From the NCBI GenBank assembly GCA_038747545.1, contig JBCDJT010000007.1, positions 3,238-67,237 of the forward strand: DNA of 64,000 nucleotides, in the 5' to 3' direction. Of this stretch, positions 1-8,744 are shown piece by piece. This DNA comes from JBCCMF01 sp038747545 (GTDB lineage Bacteria; Bacteroidota; Rhodothermia; Rhodothermales; JBCCMF01). A program made the translations under genes and the position numbers. Below the pieces are notes generated by a model that searched no databases, had not been told where the DNA came from, and saw only the letters and a list, made by a program, of their open reading frames with translations. Positions within the stretch are counted from its first letter, which is position 1, and every line of letters starts with the position of its first letter.

Positions 1-1767
1 CCAGATGGGGAGCGCCGAAGGGTCGCGCGCGACGATGCCGTTGTTCAGCATGAACGCGATGCCGTTATCTGTAGCCATCCAGATGAGGCCGTCGTTGTCT
101 TCCACGATGGCATTGACACCGATGCTTGGCAGGCCACTGCCCGCACCGCCTTCGGTGCCAAAGAAACGGAAGCTGTCGTCGCTTTGGTCAGTGGGGGTGG
201 TGCCCGTGTCTATCACCAGCAAGCCCTTGGTCAAGCGCAGGTTGTTCTCGTTGCGGACGATGATCCACTTTTGATCGAAGGCATCGATGTAAATGTCCCC
301 ATAGGCGGAGGCCGTAGTCCCGAGGCCATCGCCTACGTAGGGAAAGAGGGCGGTCCACGTATCGTCCGGTTGGTAGACGTGGAGCGGCCTGCGGCTCGCG
401 CGCGTCGTCACCCAGACCACGCCATCGCGATCTTGGGCCGCGCCACCGCCGATGATGAAGTCGCTGGTGCCGGTGGCGTTGACCAAGGAGGAGTTTCCGG
501 CATCGAAGGGCGTCAGCGTGCCGTCGGGGGCGAGGCGCAGGATGCCGTCGCCTTCTGAGGCTGCCCAGATGGTGCCATCGGGCGCGGCGAAGATCTTAGT
601 GTAGTTGTTGTCGTCGCCCAAGCTGGGGGTGGTGATTCGGTTGATGCTCGTCCACTCATCGCCCGGCGTCCTGCGGTAGATGCCGCCATCGCGTACGGCC
701 GCGCTTGTCCACAGATTGCCCTCAGCGTCCATCGCAAGATCGGAGAAGTCACGATGGTAGGGGCCGCTCGGTGTAAACGTGCCCTCGATGGTGAGGGCGG
801 TTTGCGTCGGGGGCTGGATGCGCACTAGGCCTTGGTTCAGGTCGGCCAGCCATACGCTGCCATCGGGGCCTGTCGTAACATCTTGCGGGTCCTGAAACGT
901 GTCCTCGGTGTGCCCTGTGCCACGCCCATCGGTGTCCACCGAGAGAAAGCGAAACCGCTCTGTAGCGTAGAGCGCATCTGGCGTTGTGTGGAAGGCGCGC
1001 ACGCCCCGCCCCGTCAGGTTGAGGCGCGTGTAGCCACGGGCATCGCGCCGCCGGAGGTCCTGGCTGGTGCCCGCATAGACGGCGCCGTTGAAGAATGCCA
1101 AGGCGAAGACGCTCATGGGTTCGTCCGCCACACCCTCAGTGGTCCAGACGCTGGGGTCCTGGAGGTTGACGCCGTTGAGTGGGGCATAGGCAATGCCTGC
1201 GGCCGTAGCCACCCACAGGCCTGCGCGGCCATCGGGCAGCGGAGCGACCAACGCATCGAAGGCTGCGGTGCCACGGTCAAAGTCGGCGAACCGGGTGTAG
1301 GCATCGCGCACCTCGCCGCGTATGGCATCGAAGACCACAACGCCGAAGCCTGTGGCGATGAGTAGGGAGTCGCCCTGCAGCACGATTCGGTTGATGCTTC
1401 GCTGCGCGAATTGCTCAGCCCGGGCGATGTCGAGGAAGCTGGTGACCGCGTCGGTTTGTGCGTCGATGCGGTTGAGCACGCCGTTGCGGAAGCCGACCCA
1501 CGCAGCGTCACGAACGGCGTCGTACGCCACGGTGCTGGTGTCGGGCGCGCTGAGCCCGTCGGCGGGGCTGAAGCGCCGCACTTCGCCGCTGCTGGGCGCG
1601 TAGCGGTACACACCACCCGTGGTAGCCACCCACAGGTCGGTAGCGCTGCTGGCGATGCCTGTAGCTTGGCGTAGCGAGGGGTGGGCCTGCCATGCGCCGG
1701 ACTGTGCCGCAGCGGCGACAGGGAGCATGAGAAGGACGAGGAGGAACGCGGGGACGCAGCGAGCCAT
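1..1767 (-). CDS. PorZ-like beta-propeller secreted protein (C-terminus beyond window)
   Basis: The frame is open from an ATG at 1767 to the window edge, giving 589 codons without a stop. It starts with a signal peptide (MARCVPAFLLVLLMLPVAAA, then AQ). The rest is propeller-type repeats of the form LWVATTGGVYRY, AWVGFRNGV, IWAASEGDGILRL and IWMATDNGIAF. This layout resembles the N-terminal propeller of PorZ, a surface component of the Bacteroidota type IX secretion system that helps attach A-LPS to cargo. The C-terminal domain that would confirm PorZ lies outside the window, so a generic two-component-type propeller protein remains possible. It lies 91 bp downstream of ribH on the same strand and may share its transcript. 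Confidence 0.75.
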   Translation of the reverse strand, partial: MARCVPAFLLVLLMLPVAAAAQSGAWQAHPSLRQATGIASSATDLWVATTGGVYRYAPSSGEVRRFSPADGLSAPDTSTVAYDAVRDAAWVGFRNGVLNRIDAQTDAVTSFLDIARAEQFAQRSINRIVLQGDSLLIATGFGVVVFDAIRGEVRDAYTRFADFDRGTAAFDALVAPLPDGRAGLWVATAAGIAYAPLNGVNLQDPSVWTTEGVADEPMSVFALAFFNGAVYAGTSQDLRRRDARGYTRLNLTGRGVRAFHTTPDALYATERFRFLSVDTDGRGTGHTEDTFQDPQDVTTGPDGSVWLADLNQGLVRIQPPTQTALTIEGTFTPSGPYHRDFSDLAMDAEGNLWTSAAVRDGGIYRRTPGDEWTSINRITTPSLGDDNNYTKIFAAPDGTIWAASEGDGILRLAPDGTLTPFDAGNSSLVNATGTSDFIIGGGAAQDRDGVVWVTTRASRRPLHVYQPDDTWTALFPYVGDGLGTTASAYGDIYIDAFDQKWIIVRNENNLRLTKGLLVIDTGTTPTDQSDDSFRFFGTEGGAGSGLPSIGVNAIVEDNDGLIWMATDNGIAFMLNNGIVARDPSALPIW

Positions 1768-1858
1768 GAGCCTACACCTACGAGTCAGGGATGCGAAACC
1801 AGGAGGAGTAGCGACGGTCAGGCGAAGGCAGCGAGTTGGTTAGAGTAACAGCCGGATG

Positions 1859-2323
1859 TCAGAGCTGGCGGAGGAGGTTGACCATTTCGATGGCGCCCGC
1901 AGCGGCCTCGCCGCCTTTGTTGCCCGCCTTGGTCCCCGCGCGCTCGATGGCTTGTTCAATCGTGTCTGTAGTGATTACGCCGAAGATGGCGGGCACGCCC
2001 GTCTCCATGCTCACCTGGCCCACGCCTTTGCCGACTTCGCCAGCTACCAGGTCGTAGTGCGATGTGGCGCCACGGATGACCGCGCCAAGGCAGATCACGG
2101 CATCGTACGCGCCCGACTCGGCGAGCTTCTTGGTCACGAGCGGAATCTCATACGAACCTGGGCACCAAGCTACCGTCACCCGGTCCATGTCGGCGCCGTG
2201 GCGGCGGAGCACATCCAGGGCGCCGTCGAGTAGTTTCTCGGTGATGAACGCGTTGAAGCGGCTGACCACAATGGCGAAGCTGGCGTCAGTAGCCACCATG
2301 TGGCCTTCAATCATGTCCGGCAT
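1859..2323 (-). CDS. ribH: 6,7-dimethyl-8-ribityllumazine synthase
   Basis: The 154-residue product has the normal length for lumazine synthase, which condenses 5-amino-6-ribitylamino-uracil with 3,4-dihydroxybutanone 4-phosphate in riboflavin biosynthesis. Visible family motifs are PGSYEIP near residue 55, GAVIRGATSHYDLV in the middle (the His of SHYD is the catalytic histidine position) and GTKAGNKGGEAA near the C-terminus. The start gives the expected short N-terminal extension before the first strand (FAIVVSRFN). No other rib gene is in view. It sits 54 bp downstream of the PHP gene on the same strand. The protein is cytoplasmic and usually assembles as a 60-mer or pentamer, which is family knowledge only. 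Confidence 0.96.
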   Translation of the reverse strand: MPDMIEGHMVATDASFAIVVSRFNAFITEKLLDGALDVLRRHGADMDRVTVAWCPGSYEIPLVTKKLAESGAYDAVICLGAVIRGATSHYDLVAGEVGKGVGQVSMETGVPAIFGVITTDTIEQAIERAGTKAGNKGGEAAAGAIEMVNLLRQL

Positions 2324-2377
2324 ACGGTACGGTAAACGGTCGGTGCATGGGTACTACCCGGAGGCGGCCTCCCATAC

Positions 2378-3205
2378 CTATGGCGTCGGCAGATGTTGCA
2401 GCAGGCGCTCGGCCCACGTCACGGGGATGGCGTAGCGCCCGAGGTTGGCCTCGTCGCCCGGGCGGCCGTGGAAATCGGAGCCGCCAGAGGGCATGAGGCC
2501 GTAGTCGCTGGCCGTGCGGCGGTAGAAGTCTTGCAGGTTGGCGTCGTGAGACGGGTGGATGACTTCGATGCCGTCTAGGCCGCCGTGGAAGAGGGTGTGG
2601 ATGGTTTGGTCGCTCATCCAGTGGCCCGGATGCGCAAGTACCGTCACCCCACCCGCCGCATGGACGACCTCGATCGCCCGGCGCGCGTCGAGCGTCGGCT
2701 TGCGGACGTACGCTGGGCCGCGATTGTTCAGGTACTGGTCAAAGGCGTGGCGCACGGATGTCGAGTAGCCTGCCGTGACGAGCGCCTGCGCCAGGTGCGG
2801 GCGGGCGATGATGACGCCCACGGCCTCAGCCCGCACCTCGTCCATCGACAGCGTCACACCCAGTTCGTTGAGCTTTGCCACCATGGCCTCCGCCCGCTTA
2901 ATGCGGCGGCGCTCGAACGCATCGAGCATGGCCCGCATCGTAGCATCCGACGGGTCGAAACCGTAGGCCAGCATGTGAACCTCCACCTCGCCGACGCCCA
3001 CGCTGAGTTCGGTGCCGGGGATAAACTCGATGCCTGCCGCCTCGCACGCCGCTGCCGCCTCGGCCACACCCGCAATGGTGTCGTGGTCAGTGAGCGCCAT
3101 CATGCTCAGCCCCGCCTCGCGTACCTGCGCCACGAGCTGGGTCGGCGAGAGCAACCCGTCGGAGGCGGTGGAGTGCAGGTGAAGGTCGGCGCGTGGGGTG
3201 GGCAT
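2378..3205 (-). CDS. PHP-domain phosphoesterase (RNase AM / nucleoside-bisphosphate phosphatase type)
   Basis: The 275-residue protein opens with ADLHLHSTASDGLLSP, the first PHP metal-binding motif (HxH...D). It continues with ALTDHDT, a conserved Glu in IPGTELSV, VHMLAYGFD, VLAHPGH and a C-terminal GSDFHG. Together these supply the His/Asp/Glu ligands of a trinuclear metal site. Proteins of this length and motif order include E. coli YciV/RnmB, which hydrolyses 3',5'-nucleoside bisphosphates and trims RNA 5' ends. The exact substrate is inferred. It is the likely first gene of a minus-strand run PHP-ribH-porZ. Confidence in the fold is high and in the substrate moderate. Confidence 0.9.
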   Translation of the reverse strand: MPTPRADLHLHSTASDGLLSPTQLVAQVREAGLSMMALTDHDTIAGVAEAAAACEAAGIEFIPGTELSVGVGEVEVHMLAYGFDPSDATMRAMLDAFERRRIKRAEAMVAKLNELGVTLSMDEVRAEAVGVIIARPHLAQALVTAGYSTSVRHAFDQYLNNRGPAYVRKPTLDARRAIEVVHAAGGVTVLAHPGHWMSDQTIHTLFHGGLDGIEVIHPSHDANLQDFYRRTASDYGLMPSGGSDFHGRPGDEANLGRYAIPVTWAERLLQHLPTP

Positions 3206-3238
3206 AAGGCGTCAGGCTGGGCATGGGGCAACAAACCC

Positions 3239-4144
3239 TCAAACCCCAAGCGTCTCCCAGAGATCAGCTAGGAACGCCGCTTCATCGATTTTTGTGTAGA
3301 CCGTGAGTTCGCGCTGGGTGTTCTCCGGCGGCGTCATCACGCGCTGCGTCTCAGCTTTGTCGGGGTGGATCATCGCTTGGATGAGTGCGAGGTCCCACAG
3401 GATGCGCTCGGCAGAGGAGGGGTCGTGCGAGAGCCACTTGGCGGCGAGGTAGTCGTTGATGGGCGAGGTGCCCGTAAGCCGCTCGATGGATTCATCGAGT
3501 CGCACCTTGAAGTCGAACAGGGTGTTGATGGGCATCAGGTGGATCTCAACGCCCTCCGTGTTGAACAGGTAGTTGATGGCGTTGAGGTCGTTGCGCAGGT
3601 TGAATTCGTCCTTGTCCCACACGTTGCGGTCGGGGAAGTAGCGTCCGCCCAGGTGGTGGCAGCGGATCTTGCCGATGATCTCCGGCGCCATCTTGATCGC
3701 CGACGCCACGTTCGTCGCCGCACCCAGCGTGACGATGTCGAGCCGTTCACCGTCGGGCATCGCCTTGGCCATGCGGATCATCAGGCGCGCGGCGGGCGAG
3801 TTACGGGGCTCCTCGCCACCCCACGGCTTGCCCATGATCATCTCGGCACCACGCGGCATCGGGATGTCATCGCGCCCCATGATGCGCAAGATGTCTTCGT
3901 TCAGCTCTTGGCTCAGCTCCACGGTGTTGGGCGGCGACAGCCGGTGGTTCCATTGCGCTGAGGACACGGCGACCACATCGAACATCGGCGCCCGCAGCGC
4001 TCGGACGATGGCGAAGAGGTCGTCGATTTCGTTAGCCGTGTCGGCATCGATGAACATCGGTTGGGTGGTACGGCCCCAACGGATCGGCATGAAGGGGGCG
4101 AGGCCCAGGACGCTGGCGGTGTGGAGGAAGGTGCGACGGCGCAT
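3239..4144 (-). CDS. Nucleoside hydrolase-like protein, secreted
   Basis: The chosen start at 4144 gives 301 residues beginning MRRRTFLHTASVLGLAPF, a Tat-like (RRxFL) signal sequence. The frame extends to 4228 but that leader is arginine-rich and unlikely. Residues 31-42 read FIDADTANEIDD, the variant N-terminal acidic motif of the nucleoside hydrolase-like group that replaces the classical DxDPGxDD calcium site with a longer loop. VTLGAATNVASAI is a second family motif. Members cleave N-glycosidic bonds of nucleosides, and the variant group is often secreted. The gene lies 33 bp downstream of the PHP gene's start on the same strand, and the DMT transporter gene diverges from it. Substrate unknown. 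Confidence 0.85.
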   Translation of the reverse strand: MRRRTFLHTASVLGLAPFMPIRWGRTTQPMFIDADTANEIDDLFAIVRALRAPMFDVVAVSSAQWNHRLSPPNTVELSQELNEDILRIMGRDDIPMPRGAEMIMGKPWGGEEPRNSPAARLMIRMAKAMPDGERLDIVTLGAATNVASAIKMAPEIIGKIRCHHLGGRYFPDRNVWDKDEFNLRNDLNAINYLFNTEGVEIHLMPINTLFDFKVRLDESIERLTGTSPINDYLAAKWLSHDPSSAERILWDLALIQAMIHPDKAETQRVMTPPENTQRELTVYTKIDEAAFLADLWETLGV

Positions 4145-4233
4145 GGCTGATGGCGGACAACTGGAGGTGACGAGATTAACATAAGGTACACACAGCAAGG
4201 CCGCTCTGCGCCGTCGATGATGCAACAACGCCG

Positions 4234-5148
4234 ATGGCCCACGCGTGGATGCGCGCCATCATCCCGGTTGCCATGCTTTACCTCGTCCTCGCCATTGCCA
4301 GCAGTCTTGCCATCGGCATGATCTTTAAGCACGCAGGCCTGCGTGGCATGGACGCCGTGGCGCTGCTCGCCGTCAACTATGGCGTGGCGCTCGTGCCGGG
4401 CATCATCGCCGCCTCACAGCAGCCCGTCGATGCGGCTGCGCTCACCCCTGGCTTCTGGGCGCTGGCCGTGGCGACGGGTGTGCTCTTCATCTTCGGCTTC
4501 TGGATTTATGCCAAGGCTACCGAGCGCGCCGGCCTCTCGCTCGCCATCGGCGTCATGCGGATCTCGGTCGTAATTCCATTCGTGGCGTCGTGGCTGATCT
4601 GGAACGAGACGCCGTCAATGGCGCAGCTGCTCGGGATGGGCCTCGCTGGCCTCGCCTTTTTCTTGATCGCACACAAGCAAGCCAACAACGCCTCGTCGCC
4701 GACCGAGCACGCGGGGGCGCCGTGGATGCAGGTGGCGCTGCTGGTCGTGCTGTTCATCAGCGGCGGGCTGGTAGACGTAGCGCTCAAGACATTCGACGAG
4801 GTCTACGTGTCCATCGTTGGGCGTCCCATCTTCTTGCTCGTGCTGTTCGGCGTGTCGTTTCTCCTCGGCATGATCTACGTGGTGCGGCGCGGGCTGCAAG
4901 GGCAGTGGCCCACGCGCGCCGAGATCGCTTGGGGCATCCTGCTGGGGCTTATCAACTACGCCTCCGTCGAGTTCTTGCTGCTGGCCGTAGAAGTGCTCTC
5001 GGGACCGTTTGTCTTTCCCGCCAACAGCATCGCGCTGGTCATTGGCGGGGCGCTTCTCGGCGTGTGGATCTGGGGCGAACACCTCTCGGCGCGCAACAAG
5101 GTCGGGCTGGGGCTGGCCGCTGTAGCCTTGCTGCTGCTGAATCTGTAG
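4234..5148 (+). CDS. EamA/DMT-family membrane transporter
   Basis: The 304-residue product is almost entirely hydrophobic, with about ten predicted transmembrane segments (for example the stretches near residues 14-30, 45-62, 72-92 and 165-180). It has a two-half layout typical of the drug/metabolite transporter superfamily. An internal ATG at 4273 (MLYLVLAIASSLAIG) is an equally good start because it begins directly at the first helix. The gene is divergent from the nucleoside hydrolase gene, with about 90 bp between the chosen starts. A role in nucleoside or metabolite export would fit the neighbour but is only a guess. Confidence 0.8.
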   Translation: MAHAWMRAIIPVAMLYLVLAIASSLAIGMIFKHAGLRGMDAVALLAVNYGVALVPGIIAASQQPVDAAALTPGFWALAVATGVLFIFGFWIYAKATERAGLSLAIGVMRISVVIPFVASWLIWNETPSMAQLLGMGLAGLAFFLIAHKQANNASSPTEHAGAPWMQVALLVVLFISGGLVDVALKTFDEVYVSIVGRPIFLLVLFGVSFLLGMIYVVRRGLQGQWPTRAEIAWGILLGLINYASVEFLLLAVEVLSGPFVFPANSIALVIGGALLGVWIWGEHLSARNKVGLGLAAVALLLLNL

Positions 5149-5212
5149 CCTACGTCAACATCGGCGTGTGGCAGGCGTAATACCCTGCAGATACGATAGT
5201 GGGACGCCGCGC

Positions 5213-5885
5213 ATGTTTCGTTCGTACAAGCTGCTCTTTCGCCTTGTGGTCCTGCTGCTGCTCGTGGGCGGCGGCGTAGCACTCGGCATCTGGCTGACGC
5301 ATCCGGGGTGGACCGAAGAAGAGGTACAGACGTCAATTCTGACCACACTGGAGCGCGAGACGCCCGAGTCGTTCCTGATCACCGGCTCGGTCACCATCAA
5401 CGCGGAGGCCGAGGTCAGCAACACCCGTTGGTTCTTCCCGATAGTGGTGCCGCCCGTCAGTTTGGGGTACCACCACGTCCACCGTGCGGCTGCTGGGACG
5501 GGTATCGTACGGGTTCGACGTGCGCACGCTTACGGCCGAGCACATTCGTGTAGCGGATGACGGTGTCGTTGAAGTGGCACTGCCCGAACTGACGATCTAC
5601 TCGGTAGAGCCCAACCTGGAAGCTGTGGAGGTGCGCACCGAGGTAGGGTGGGCCAGGACGCGTGCTCAAAGCGGTGAGATAGCCCAGCAGGCGGCGTTTG
5701 CCGAAGTACAACGCGCCCTCCGCACGCAGGCTGAAGCGCATCTCGCCGAAAACACCCAGCCGCTCGTCAACACCACTGCGGCGCTCAAGGCCATGTTGGT
5801 ACCCGTCTTGGAAAGCTTGGGCATGGAAGCACCTGAGATGCGGGTGCAGGTACCTAGCGTAGGGCTAGTAATTCCAGAAGGATAG
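5213..5885 (+). pseudogene. DUF4230-type membrane-anchored protein, frame interrupted near 5465
   Basis: Two overlapping frames together make one protein. The first begins MFRSYKLLFRLVVLLLLVGG at 5213 with a single N-terminal membrane anchor and reads through ...VPPVSLG. The second continues as GTTTSTVRLLGRVSYGFDVR and ends at 5885. The second half matches the DUF4230 pattern, a GRVSYGFD strand followed by a beta domain and a helical segment (QQAAFAEVQRAL). Removing one G from the GGGG run at 5464-5467 joins the frames exactly as SLGTTTSTVRLL. It is therefore either a sequencing or assembly error in a homopolymer or a recent frameshift. The intact protein would be about 223 residues. Function is unknown for the family. 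Confidence 0.75.
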
Positions 5886-6022
5886 GCGCTGCGAAACGAG
5901 GCTCCGCCGGAATGCAAGGTTCAAGCAAACTTTCAGAAAAAAGTGAAACTACGTATTGGCGGACTCGTTTAAAATGTAACTGGGTTGTATCATAAGCTGC
6001 GTAAACAACCGCAGCCCCTCGC

Positions 6023-6646
6023 ATGGCTCACGCCACTACCAATGCTCCGCCGCGTTACGTAGACACCCCCAAGGGGTTGTTCACGGCATCGGGGCAGTGG
6101 TTTCGGACGCGGGAGGCGCAACTCGAAGCGTTCGCCGGGGCAGTGCTCGAGAAGCGCCCGGTGGCTGACCTGATCGATGACGCCGATGCCGTGCTCGCGT
6201 GGCCTACGACACTCACTGTATGGCTGCTGCCGCTCCTCGCCCTCGCCTTGCCATGGTGGGCTGTGCTCTCGGTGGGAACGGTCTTGCTCCTCGCCGCCCA
6301 TCTCGTCACACCTTCTATGCTGACGGTGTTGCAGATCCAGTGGGCGCGATGGCTCCGCGTTGCTTGGGCACAGGGCGTCTACTACGTGCTGATGCTGAGT
6401 GTGCTTGCGCAGGTTGGCGCATGGCCCGCCGTCGCCGTGCTGATCGGCAGCTTCATCGCGCTGCGCTGGGGCTGGGCCGATAGGGCTGTGATGCCTGCCG
6501 TGCAGCCTCTGTTCAAGCGGCTGTACCCGCTGCCGCGCCCCGACCAGGCCCTGCGGTCAGTCATTGTGCGTTATGCCCTCAAGTACCGCCTTCCGTTGCC
6601 CGAGATCGAGGCGATGGAACGCGCCCTCCTCAAGAAACTCGTGTAG
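6023..6646 (+). CDS. Hypothetical integral membrane protein
   Basis: The 207-residue protein is not recognised. Residues 1-60 are soluble and predicted to be cytoplasmic. They are followed by about four hydrophobic segments (WLLPLLALALPWWAVLSVG, VLLLAAHLV, GVYYVLMLSVLAQVG and WPAVAVLIGSFIAL) and a charged C-terminal tail rich in Leu, Pro and basic residues. No catalytic motif is visible. It starts 15 bp before the histidine phosphatase gene on the same strand, so it may be the first gene of the phosphatase-menF-menD transcript. Confidence 0.7.
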   Translation: MAHATTNAPPRYVDTPKGLFTASGQWFRTREAQLEAFAGAVLEKRPVADLIDDADAVLAWPTTLTVWLLPLLALALPWWAVLSVGTVLLLAAHLVTPSMLTVLQIQWARWLRVAWAQGVYYVLMLSVLAQVGAWPAVAVLIGSFIALRWGWADRAVMPAVQPLFKRLYPLPRPDQALRSVIVRYALKYRLPLPEIEAMERALLKKLV

Positions 6647-6660
6647 TAGCTCCGCACCGT

Positions 6661-7308
6661 ATGAAAACGACTACGCTCCATCTGGTTCGGCACGGCGAAA
6701 CCGATTACAATCGCAATCGGGTTGTGCAAGGGCGTGGCATCAACAGTGACCTCAACCGACGGGGACGGCAGCAAGCCGAGGCCCTAGCGCAACGCTTCAC
6801 CGGGGTCCCGCTCGATGCGATCTACTCCAGCACACTGAACCGCGCCATCCAGACCGCCGACCGCGTGGCTGCGCACCATCCCCGGACGCCGCGCTATCAG
6901 CTCCGCAACCTGGAAGAGATGTCGTGGGGCGTCTACGAGGGCGAACCGCCTTCAGAGGCCATGCGCAACGTGTTCGCCCGGTTTTACGAGCAGTGGTCGG
7001 GCGGGGTGTTCGACGAGCGCATCGAAGGCGGCGAATCGATCTTGGATGTGCAGTACCGCGCCATGGTGGCGTTGCAGCACATCACGCAAGCCCACGCAGG
7101 GGAGACGGTCTTGGTTGTCAGCCATGGCCGCATGCTGCGCGTGCTCTTGGCATCGGTCTTGCCTGCCTACGGGCTAGAGCGCATGCACGACATCGCGCAC
7201 GCCAACACGAGCGTGAACACCGTGCGCTACTACAATGGATTGTACACGGCCGACGTGCTCAATGACACGAGCCACTTGGACGCTGTCGAACTGATTATGG
7301 TGGAGTGA
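6661..7308 (+). CDS. Histidine phosphatase family protein (phosphoglycerate mutase-like)
   Basis: The 215-residue protein has the LVRHGETDYN signature at residues 8-17, with His11 as the phosphohistidine acceptor. It also has the YSSTLNRAIQTA motif, EMSWGVYEG, and a second active-site histidine in VVSHGRMLRV. These define a cytosolic histidine phosphatase of the GpmB/CobC type. The substrate cannot be told from sequence. Its stop codon TGA overlaps the ATG of menF (TGATG at 7306-7310), so the two are probably translationally coupled. The link to menaquinone genes is by position only. Confidence 0.92.
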   Translation: MKTTTLHLVRHGETDYNRNRVVQGRGINSDLNRRGRQQAEALAQRFTGVPLDAIYSSTLNRAIQTADRVAAHHPRTPRYQLRNLEEMSWGVYEGEPPSEAMRNVFARFYEQWSGGVFDERIEGGESILDVQYRAMVALQHITQAHAGETVLVVSHGRMLRVLLASVLPAYGLERMHDIAHANTSVNTVRYYNGLYTADVLNDTSHLDAVELIMVE

Positions 7309-8744
7309 TGGAACAAGGAGATGGATTCGATAGCGCCGCTGGTGCTACGCTGAGCAATATGATGCTGGCCCCGCCCACTACGTCTACGACGTGGGGCCGC
7401 GCCTACCGGATGCTGCGTGCCCGCGTGCGCCAAGCGTTGGCCGGGCACCACGATGCTGCCATTGTGCAGGTGAGCGTGCCCGTAGACACCGTCGATGTGC
7501 TGCACTGGCTGGCCGCGCAGACCAGCCGCGAAAAGGGGTATTGGTCAGGCCGTGATGGGCAGCAGCGCACGGCCTGGGTGGGGTTGGCTGATGTCCTCTC
7601 GGATGGCGAGGAAACGCACTGGTCACAGCTGCGCCAGGCCCTGCAGCAGCGGCTCGAAGGCACTGCCCCAGCGGTGCGCTACTTCGGGTCGCTCTGGTTT
7701 GACGACGATCGCCCGCGTGCCACGTACTGGCGGCCCTTCCGCGCGCAGCGGTTTGTGCTGCCACGCGTACTCCTAACCGCCGACGGTGACCGGGTGGCGC
7801 TGTCCTGCAACCTTCGCCCCGACCATGACCACATCGACGCGGTACTCGCGGAGCTGCGCCAGCTGGAGAGCCCGGCTGCGGTCGTGTCGCCTGTGCAGTT
7901 GCCTGCTCCGCTCGAACGGCGCGACTTTCCCAACTACGCGGGCTGGGCGGCCAACATTGCCTGGGCGCTCGAAGCGTTCCGGCAGGGCGCGCTAGACAAA
8001 GTCGTGCTTGCGCGCAAGGCTGTCTTCGATTTCGCTGAGCCCTTGGATCCGTTTGCGTTGCTGCAGCGCTTGCGTGAGGATGCTCCGAACCGATTCCACT
8101 TCTTGCTGCAGCCCCGCCCGGGTCATGCCTTTGTGGGGGCCTCGCCGGAACGGCTGTTCTGCAAGCGTGGCCGGACCGTGCTGAGCGAAGCCGTGGCGGG
8201 CACGCGCCCCCGTGGCGACTCCGAACTGACCGATGCACAGCTACGCAGCGAACTCCTCGGGAGCGAGAAGGACCAGCGCGAACACGCGTTCGTGCGGCGG
8301 CAAATCCGCGCCACGCTCCACCCGTTGACAACCAGCCTAGACGTAGAGACCGTCGCCTCTGAGATGAAGCTCGCCAAGGGGCGGCACCTCGTTTCTCGGG
8401 TCAACGGTACCCTCCGCGACGACGTGACCAGCCTGGATGTGCTTCAAGCGCTGCACCCGACGCCCGCCGTGGGCGGGACGCCCCGCGAAGGCGCACTCGA
8501 TGCCATCCGCCGCCTCGAACCCTTCGACCGTGGCCTCTATGCCGCTCCTGTCGGCTGGATCAGCGACGACGATGCTGAGTTTGCGGTGGCCATTCGCACG
8601 GGCCTCGTCCAAGGCCACACGCTCGCGCTCTACTCCGGCGCGGGCATCGTGGACGGATCGGACGCACGCGGCGAGTGGGACGAGATCGAGCACAAAATCA
8701 TCGACTTCATTAATGTCTTCGGATTGGACGTGCGCCGCGCCTAA
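7308..8744 (+). CDS. menF: Isochorismate synthase MenF
   Basis: Isochorismate synthase converts chorismate to isochorismate, the first committed step of menaquinone synthesis. The 478-residue product has the usual two-part layout. The C-terminal chorismate-binding half carries KVVLARKAVFD, GASPERLFCKRG, SEAVAGTRPRG, PTPAVGGTPREGA, LYAAPVGWI and YSGAGIVDGSD. These hold the Mg-binding Glu residues and the catalytic Lys. A GTG three bases upstream or an ATG nearer MMLAPP could also serve as start. The product overlaps the phosphatase stop by one base and runs into menD, so the three genes look like one operon. Confidence 0.94.
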   Translation: MEQGDGFDSAAGATLSNMMLAPPTTSTTWGRAYRMLRARVRQALAGHHDAAIVQVSVPVDTVDVLHWLAAQTSREKGYWSGRDGQQRTAWVGLADVLSDGEETHWSQLRQALQQRLEGTAPAVRYFGSLWFDDDRPRATYWRPFRAQRFVLPRVLLTADGDRVALSCNLRPDHDHIDAVLAELRQLESPAAVVSPVQLPAPLERRDFPNYAGWAANIAWALEAFRQGALDKVVLARKAVFDFAEPLDPFALLQRLREDAPNRFHFLLQPRPGHAFVGASPERLFCKRGRTVLSEAVAGTRPRGDSELTDAQLRSELLGSEKDQREHAFVRRQIRATLHPLTTSLDVETVASEMKLAKGRHLVSRVNGTLRDDVTSLDVLQALHPTPAVGGTPREGALDAIRRLEPFDRGLYAAPVGWISDDDAEFAVAIRTGLVQGHTLALYSGAGIVDGSDARGEWDEIEHKIIDFINVFGLDVRRA

